This document shows positions 58,881 through 64,000 of a DNA stretch of 64,000 nt, piece after piece. Source of the DNA: JABDIY01 sp963803845 (lineage in GTDB: Bacteria; Actinomycetota; Acidimicrobiia; Acidimicrobiales; SZUA-35); the NCBI GenBank assembly GCA_963803845.1, contig CAWDNZ010000005.1:310001-374000 (forward strand), written 5' to 3'. Each line of letters begins with the position of its first letter. Within the stretch, counting starts at the first letter, position 1. The notes beneath the pieces are model-generated. The model ran no database searches, was not told where the DNA came from, and saw only the letters and a list, made by a program, of their open reading frames with translations. The translations under genes and the position numbers were made by a program.

Positions 58881-61800
58881 CTAGGAGCTCTTACTACTTT
58901 CGTGTACGCGGCTGCGACGGACGAACGAAGCGCTGATCGCCAGCGTCCCGGCAAGCACGGCGAGGCCGAGGACGAACGCCATTCGGTTCGGCGTCGACTC
59001 GTCGATAGCGGCATCGGTCGGCTGCGGTGTCGCCGTGCCGGGAGCCACCGCGCTGAGCGGCTCGATGCCGTCGACCGACGTCGACCGGTCGTGCACGACG
59101 AGCGTGCCGGAGAGGCCGGCCTCCCGATAGGGCTCGCGATGGTCGCCGAAGTCGTAGGTGCCGGCGAGTTGAAGCTCACCGCCTGCTCCCCCTTCGGGGG
59201 TCACGACGATCGATTCGAGCCCACCGATGGCGATCGAGGCAACCTTTGTCGAGCCGTTCATCGCCGCATCGATTGGCCAGCGGTGCCCTTCGATCGAAAA
59301 CACCTGGACCTGCTCGCTCCACGGCGCGAGTACGTGGATCTGAAGCGGGTCTCCGACGAACGCCTCGATCACCGGCCCGGTCGCGGCACGTCCGTAATTC
59401 ATGCCGACGGCCCCCCGCACGGCGGTCGTGTACGGCATTCTGTGGGAGCCGATCGCATCGTCGGTGTCATGCATGAATAGCACCGCGTCTCGCCACGCCC
59501 GCCCGTCTGCGTCACGAACGACCGTCGACCACGCCGACGAGTCGTCGAACGTTGAGCCGGCGGGAGCGACGACGACCGCCCCGTAGAGCCCGCGGGCGCC
59601 GGAATGCGCGACGTCGGCGCCATCGCGCAGCATCGCCGCCCCAACGCCGTATTCGGGGTGGGCGTAGAAGGTGTAGGTACGCGAGGATCCGACCGCGACG
59701 GACTGTGCGGGCTGCATTCCCACTTCGATGCCGCCGGACTCGCGGGGATCGTAGGCAAGGCGGTCGGCATGCAGCGACACGGGCAGGGACCCCTCCGGAA
59801 GAAGGTTCTGCAGGTTCACCTCGACGCAGTCGCCGACAGCCGCCCGCAGCACCAGTGGCGTCGGCGCAACCGTGCCGCTCTGCACGGCCTCTACGAGCGA
59901 GGCCTCGACGAACACCTGGCCGGGGCCTGAGTCGAGCATCGGGAGCTTCGCCTGGACCGCCGCAACCTCATAGCTCCGGACCGGCGCTCCGTCGGGGCAG
60001 ATCGGCGGTGCCGGCCCGGTCGGCGGGTTGTGGCCGGGCAGGGGGAGTGGGCCTCCAGCTTCTTGTGCGCCGAAGACCCGGAGTAACCCCCACGCACCTT
60101 CGCGCAGCTTCAGCGCACGGCCGTCGAGATAGAGGTAGTCACCGGGTCGCCGTTGGGGTCCGCCGGCCGCAGGAACCGACAGATCTTTGCGCTCGCTGAT
60201 CCCGATGTGTGTCGTATTGATCGGCTGCGAGTCGGCGCTCCACGGTTCCTCACGGAACCAGTGCCCGTCGAGGTGCAAGGTGTGGATCTCGTTGGTTCCC
60301 CCGACGGTGGCCCGAACGACGAGCGGATCACCCACGTAGGCGCGCACCAGCGGTGTGGCCGGGTCGCCGTGGACGACAGACGACAAGATCTGCTCGACGG
60401 GTCCGTCCCGTCGGTCGAGCGGTTCGGCGCGCAGGTTCAGATTGGCCCCCGGAGAGCGATCGGCATTATTGAGGCGACTGGGGTCCTGGATGAAGGTTAC
60501 GAACTCGCGAAAGCTGCCACTGATGTCGGCGGATACGGGCACGTTGTCATCCAGGCGCACGTCCACAAGTGCGCCACTGCTCACTTCCTCGCCCGTCACC
60601 GGGTCGTGGTACGTCGCACCGGGCGGCTCGACAACGACGGCACCGACCAGGCCACGCTGCCAGGTCCTGATGCCGTTCACGTGGTCGTGAAAGTACGCAG
60701 TGCCCACTTGGGCGTCGGGATACCAGCGTTGACGGAGAAACTCCGCGCTGACGATCGCGTCGACCTCATGGCCACGATCGAGGGGGCGGTCGACCGTGAT
60801 CGACCCGGCGGGATCGATCTCCACGATGCGTCGGATTTCGAAACCCTCGCTGTCCTCCATGCCGATGCCAACGAACGCGCCGACGCTGAACCGGTCAGCG
60901 TTGCCGAGCGGCACGCTGGTGTCACCGGGCTGAACCGCCGAGACGAGTCGCTCGCCTTCCTCTTCGAAGGGTCGCAGCGTCTGCTCGAAGTTGAACCCGG
61001 TGTTCACCCCGTCGCTCGACTGCACGTCGAACTGCATGAAGTGGATGTGCGCGCTGATCTTGCTGAATGGATGGTCGCCGTTGTCCGGCACCGCGTTGGT
61101 CAAGGTGATATCGACGCAATCTTGACCGGCGTTGGCGCGAATCGCGAGCGGAGCGCGACGCTCTGGGTCCGCAAGAACCGCCGCCTCGTCCTCAGCCAGC
61201 ACGAAGATGACGCCGGAGGGGTCGACGATGCCAAGCCGCTTGTTGATCGGCACGGGCAACTCGGTTGCCCGGAGCGCGAACGACCGCACCGTCGTCCCGG
61301 CCGGACATAACGACTCGGGTCCGTCCGCGCCTGGCGGCGCAGGGAGGCCGTCGGCGCGTGGCCGGTCGATGAAGGCGGCGGGGCCGTGACCGGGTGCGAA
61401 TGGAGGCCGGGCGCCCAGTTGTGGTCGCAGCATCGGGTAGGCCGGGCGGCCCGTCGAGCGCTCGAACAGGATCGGTGGGCGGACGCCCGGCGTCGGGGAG
61501 TCATAGCCGGGCCACGCTGCGAGGGTCTCCGGTTGATTGAGAATGCGGTCGTTCTCTTCGGTCCAATCGAACACGGAGGCGTCGTACCCCTTTGGAACAC
61601 CGGCGGGAGGCAGCGAATTTTGCGCCCGAGCGAGCGCCGCGACCGTCAACAGGTCCGAGGTAACGGCCGGGGCGACAGCGTCCGGGCGATCGGGCAGGGA
61701 AGGCAGCGGTTCGAGGGAGTCGGTTGAAGAGACGCCGTCCTGCAGCGTGTTGTAGACCCGCCAGATTCCCCACATCCCCGCGAAATAGTGGTGCGCTACA

Positions 61801-63152
61801 TGACAGTGGACGAGATAGTCGCCGGCGCCTTGTTGGCACCCGCCCGCTGAACATTCGTGTTCGACATCAAACGTCTCCGACGGGCCGAGGGTCTGGGAAT
61901 CGGTTCGCTCGGACGGGCCAGGGAGGAGACTGGGGTGTTTCTCGAGACCGTGCTCGGCCTCAGGCGGCCCCGCGCCGGGTTGGCGCCGCCAACGAACCGA
62001 GCCGCCGTGCACATGGTGTACGTGGAACACCTCGGGGCCGGCGTGGACTACGCGCTCCTTCACCGGGTCGCCGATGTAGGTCCGTTGAATCGGCGTCGCC
62101 GGGTCCCCGAACGAGTACGAGCTGTAAGCGAGTGACTCATCGACTATCCCAGCTTCCGCTTGTGCCAGCTCGAGGCGATTCATGAACGGTTCGCTTCGAT
62201 AGTTCAGCGCCCGGGCGCCGGGGCGATACGCGCTGGTCGTGGGGTCCACGAGGGGAAGTGGATGGTTCTCATCATCGAGGACGAGGTAGTTCTCGTCGCC
62301 GACCTCGTGATAGAAGATCACGAACTCGCGGAACGCCTCGCCTTCTTCGGGAACGACCACGGCATCCCACTGCGACGTCGTTGCACCCGTGCGCGGGTCT
62401 CGCCACTCCGAGCCGGGTGGCTCGACGACGACCGCCCCGAAGAGACCGTGACCGGACTGAGAGCGTGCGTTCCCATGGGAATGGAAGACGTGGGTCCCCT
62501 CCGGTTCGGACTCCGACACCATCCATTCATATGCGACGGACGACCCCGGCTCGGCCAGCGCATTTGAATTCGCGGCGATCGCCGCCGACCCGTCCGACGC
62601 GAGCACGAGCGAGGACCCATGAACGTGAATGCTCGCCGGCTCGCCCTCGAGTTGGTTGGTCAGCGTGATGCGAAGGCATTCGCCGGGCAGCACCCGCAGG
62701 ACGAGCGGTTGGATCGCATCACCCTGCAGTCCTGGCGAAACGGCGTTGGCCCTACCGTTCTCGGCAGCCTGCACTGCCTCGACGTCGGTCGAAAGTGCGT
62801 ACATTCGGCCCTCGGGATCATGATCACCGTACCGATTGAGCGTGATATCCACGGCGAGCGCAACCACGTCGTAGTCCCTGGTGGGGACACCATTGAGGCA
62901 CCTGCCGTCGCCGGCGACCGTCTCTTCGACGGTCGGGCGCAGGACGAGACCCTCGTCGTGCTCGTGTCCGCTCGGCTCGCCCGCGGGTGCACCGCCGATT
63001 TGAGAAACGATTTGGTGGACGTGGTCGTGATCCCCAGCGTGGTCGTGGTGGTCGTGGTCATGGACATGGCCGCCGAGCGTCGTGCCGCCGATGGCCCCGA
63101 GGAGAGCCAGGGCCATCAGCCAACACAACACGGGCGCCCGGCGGCGAATCAT
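58881..63152 (-). CDS. Giant membrane-anchored multicopper oxidase with three MCO units
   Basis: A 1423-residue exported protein. A signal peptide is followed by a His/Asp-rich stretch (residues 29-46). The first unit (about 85-480) has all copper motifs: HVHG 176-179, HSH 224-226, HxxHxH 377-382 and HCHVAHHYFAGM 449-460. A second unit (about 600-1100) keeps HIHF, FHDH and HTLHLDGH but lacks the HCH block, and a third (about 1110-1370) is degenerate. One span near residues 1390-1410 anchors the C-terminus. Size recalls MnxG-like oxidases, but Mn(II) use is not shown. The start overlaps the cupredoxin gene upstream as ATGA. Confidence 0.85.
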   Translation of the reverse strand: MIRRRAPVLCWLMALALLGAIGGTTLGGHVHDHDHHDHAGDHDHVHQIVSQIGGAPAGEPSGHEHDEGLVLRPTVEETVAGDGRCLNGVPTRDYDVVALAVDITLNRYGDHDPEGRMYALSTDVEAVQAAENGRANAVSPGLQGDAIQPLVLRVLPGECLRITLTNQLEGEPASIHVHGSSLVLASDGSAAIAANSNALAEPGSSVAYEWMVSESEPEGTHVFHSHGNARSQSGHGLFGAVVVEPPGSEWRDPRTGATTSQWDAVVVPEEGEAFREFVIFYHEVGDENYLVLDDENHPLPLVDPTTSAYRPGARALNYRSEPFMNRLELAQAEAGIVDESLAYSSYSFGDPATPIQRTYIGDPVKERVVHAGPEVFHVHHVHGGSVRWRRQPGAGPPEAEHGLEKHPSLLPGPSERTDSQTLGPSETFDVEHECSAGGCQQGAGDYLVHCHVAHHYFAGMWGIWRVYNTLQDGVSSTDSLEPLPSLPDRPDAVAPAVTSDLLTVAALARAQNSLPPAGVPKGYDASVFDWTEENDRILNQPETLAAWPGYDSPTPGVRPPILFERSTGRPAYPMLRPQLGARPPFAPGHGPAAFIDRPRADGLPAPPGADGPESLCPAGTTVRSFALRATELPVPINKRLGIVDPSGVIFVLAEDEAAVLADPERRAPLAIRANAGQDCVDITLTNAVPDNGDHPFSKISAHIHFMQFDVQSSDGVNTGFNFEQTLRPFEEEGERLVSAVQPGDTSVPLGNADRFSVGAFVGIGMEDSEGFEIRRIVEIDPAGSITVDRPLDRGHEVDAIVSAEFLRQRWYPDAQVGTAYFHDHVNGIRTWQRGLVGAVVVEPPGATYHDPVTGEEVSSGALVDVRLDDNVPVSADISGSFREFVTFIQDPSRLNNADRSPGANLNLRAEPLDRRDGPVEQILSSVVHGDPATPLVRAYVGDPLVVRATVGGTNEIHTLHLDGHWFREEPWSADSQPINTTHIGISERKDLSVPAAGGPQRRPGDYLYLDGRALKLREGAWGLLRVFGAQEAGGPLPLPGHNPPTGPAPPICPDGAPVRSYEVAAVQAKLPMLDSGPGQVFVEASLVEAVQSGTVAPTPLVLRAAVGDCVEVNLQNLLPEGSLPVSLHADRLAYDPRESGGIEVGMQPAQSVAVGSSRTYTFYAHPEYGVGAAMLRDGADVAHSGARGLYGAVVVAPAGSTFDDSSAWSTVVRDADGRAWRDAVLFMHDTDDAIGSHRMPYTTAVRGAVGMNYGRAATGPVIEAFVGDPLQIHVLAPWSEQVQVFSIEGHRWPIDAAMNGSTKVASIAIGGLESIVVTPEGGAGGELQLAGTYDFGDHREPYREAGLSGTLVVHDRSTSVDGIEPLSAVAPGTATPQPTDAAIDESTPNRMAFVLGLAVLAGTLAISASFVRRSRVHESSKSS

Positions 63153-64000
63153 TCGATCGTGACCGTGCCCTGCATCTCCGGGTGGATCAGGCAGATGTAG
63201 TCGTAGGTTCCCGGCGACGTGATCGCCAGGGTGAAGTCGCCGCCGAACATGATTCCAGAGCTGAAGAAGCCGGTCCCGTCCCAGGTGCCGCCATCGACTG
63301 GTGGCGGTGGTCCGTCGCCCTCACCTTCCGACGGCGGTGGTGGCTCGTATCCGGCGGGGGCGACTGCCTCCTCCACGAGGTGGTAGCCGTCATCCTCGCC
63401 CTTGACGAGGATTGTTCTTGCGCTCTCCGGTGGGTTGAAGCTCACCGTGTGCGGCCCGACAATGGACCACGTGACCGCCTCGCCTGCTGCGGCTGTCGCA
63501 TCGGCTGGAATGAAGTCGACATCGAGCACCGCCGGGACCGCTTCGGAACCGAGGCCGGCGAGTACCTTGCCGGGCGTCGCAGCGGCCTTGGCAGCATCGA
63601 CCGTCGGCAACATCTCGTCGACAAACTTGTCGAGCTGCTCCTGCGCCAGCGCCGCCACCTCGTCGGGCGTCGGAACCGGTTCATCGGCCGGCACCACCGT
63701 CACCTCGGAGATCATCTCGGTGAAGTGCAGCGTGCAGAATGCCAGGTACGTCCCCGGTGCGATGTCCTCGGCGATCTCCATCGAGAAGATTTCGCCGTCC
63801 GGGAGGAACCCGGAGTTGTAGAACGTTTCGGTGCCGGTGAATGCGCTCGGCTCGGTGACCGGGCACTGCGTACTCACATCGTCCGGCACCGCCTCCCCCT
63901 CGCTCACGAAGCACGGATTGACGCTGTTCTGGTTGGCGTCGCCCGGCCCATCTGGGAGCATCGCCGGGATCGCCCCGAACGCCGCTTCGAGTTCCGGTGG
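63149..64000 (-). CDS. Two-domain cupredoxin protein (5' end cut by window edge)
   Basis: The frame stays open beyond position 64000, so the start and any signal peptide are missing. The visible 284 residues hold two plastocyanin-like domains. Each ends in a type 1 copper pattern: YLAFCTLHFTEM in the first and YDYICLIHPEMQG in the second, the latter with upstream ligand PHTVSF. A helical spacer (EVAALAQEQLDKFVDEML) and a Pro-rich loop separate them. It should carry electrons outside the membrane, most likely to or from the multicopper oxidase, whose gene overlaps its stop by four bases. Confidence 0.88.
   Translation of the reverse strand, partial: PPELEAAFGAIPAMLPDGPGDANQNSVNPCFVSEGEAVPDDVSTQCPVTEPSAFTGTETFYNSGFLPDGEIFSMEIAEDIAPGTYLAFCTLHFTEMISEVTVVPADEPVPTPDEVAALAQEQLDKFVDEMLPTVDAAKAAATPGKVLAGLGSEAVPAVLDVDFIPADATAAAGEAVTWSIVGPHTVSFNPPESARTILVKGEDDGYHLVEEAVAPAGYEPPPPSEGEGDGPPPPVDGGTWDGTGFFSSGIMFGGDFTLAITSPGTYDYICLIHPEMQGTVTIE

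Overview
The window is a 64 kb piece of a high-GC bacterial chromosome, densely packed with short gaps, many 4-base ATGA/GTGA gene overlaps and GTG/TTG starts. The gene content (dodecin, an FeS-type photolyase with four cluster cysteines, CAAT-style lipoproteins, an ABC sugar importer without its own ATPase, and a LacI regulator with the CelR/CebR-type operator TGGGAGCGCTCCCA) points to an actinobacterium. My best guess is a free-living Acidimicrobiia-like lineage; that is inference, since no rRNA or marker gene is present. I saw no tRNA, rRNA, CRISPR array, insertion sequence or prophage. No stretch longer than 300 bases lacks a gene.

Layout. 1-14369: mixed housekeeping and environmental-response genes: a membrane protein cut by the left edge, an MBL-fold hydrolase, a cupin, a GNAT protein, a small P-loop kinase, a four-gene His-Asp signalling cluster (two kinases, one receiver, one UspA-like/receiver fusion), a GH13_18 glycoside phosphorylase divergent from an aldo/keto reductase, an unlisted 40-residue membrane peptide, an FeS photolyase, a YdeI-family remnant, a sterol-desaturase-like hydroxylase, a methyltransferase and a VOC protein. 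14415-25159: GNAT/acyl-CoA synthetase fusion, CNNM/CorC protein, two paralogous lipoproteins divergent from a MacAB-like export operon whose ATPase gene runs out of frame into a helix-hairpin-helix domain, and dodecin. 25273-29169: a lipoprotein with a (Glu-Thr-Thr)9 repeat, a repetitive beta-rich secreted protein, and an Na/Pi cotransporter.

29263-43685 is the most coherent region: a glucan-utilisation locus. A five-gene operon encodes a lactonase, an NAD-dependent dehydrogenase, a mannonate/gluconate-type dehydratase, KDPG aldolase and KDG kinase, together a semi-phosphorylative Entner-Doudoroff route to pyruvate and glyceraldehyde 3-phosphate. Next come a sugar-binding lipoprotein, two permeases, a GH16 endo-beta-1,3-glucanase lipoprotein, a LacI repressor, a remnant of a secreted repeat protein, and an 1123-residue (alpha/alpha)6-type protein that looks like a beta-1,3-oligoglucan phosphorylase (GH149/GH161-like). 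Three sites with the same 16-bp perfect palindrome sit in front of the three transcription units, two of them on the start region of near-consensus promoters. The two double operators are exact reverse complements over 26 bp.

43779-54883: OsmC, cupin, aldehyde dehydrogenase, PhyH dioxygenase, a three-gene ABC-2 exporter operon, a small membrane protein, a LiaS/NarX-like kinase with its NarL-type regulator, and a Kup potassium transporter. 54914-64000: a membrane protein, a small acidic protein, a large DUF4062/NB-ARC/TPR STAND protein, a giant three-unit multicopper oxidase, and a two-domain cupredoxin protein cut by the right edge.
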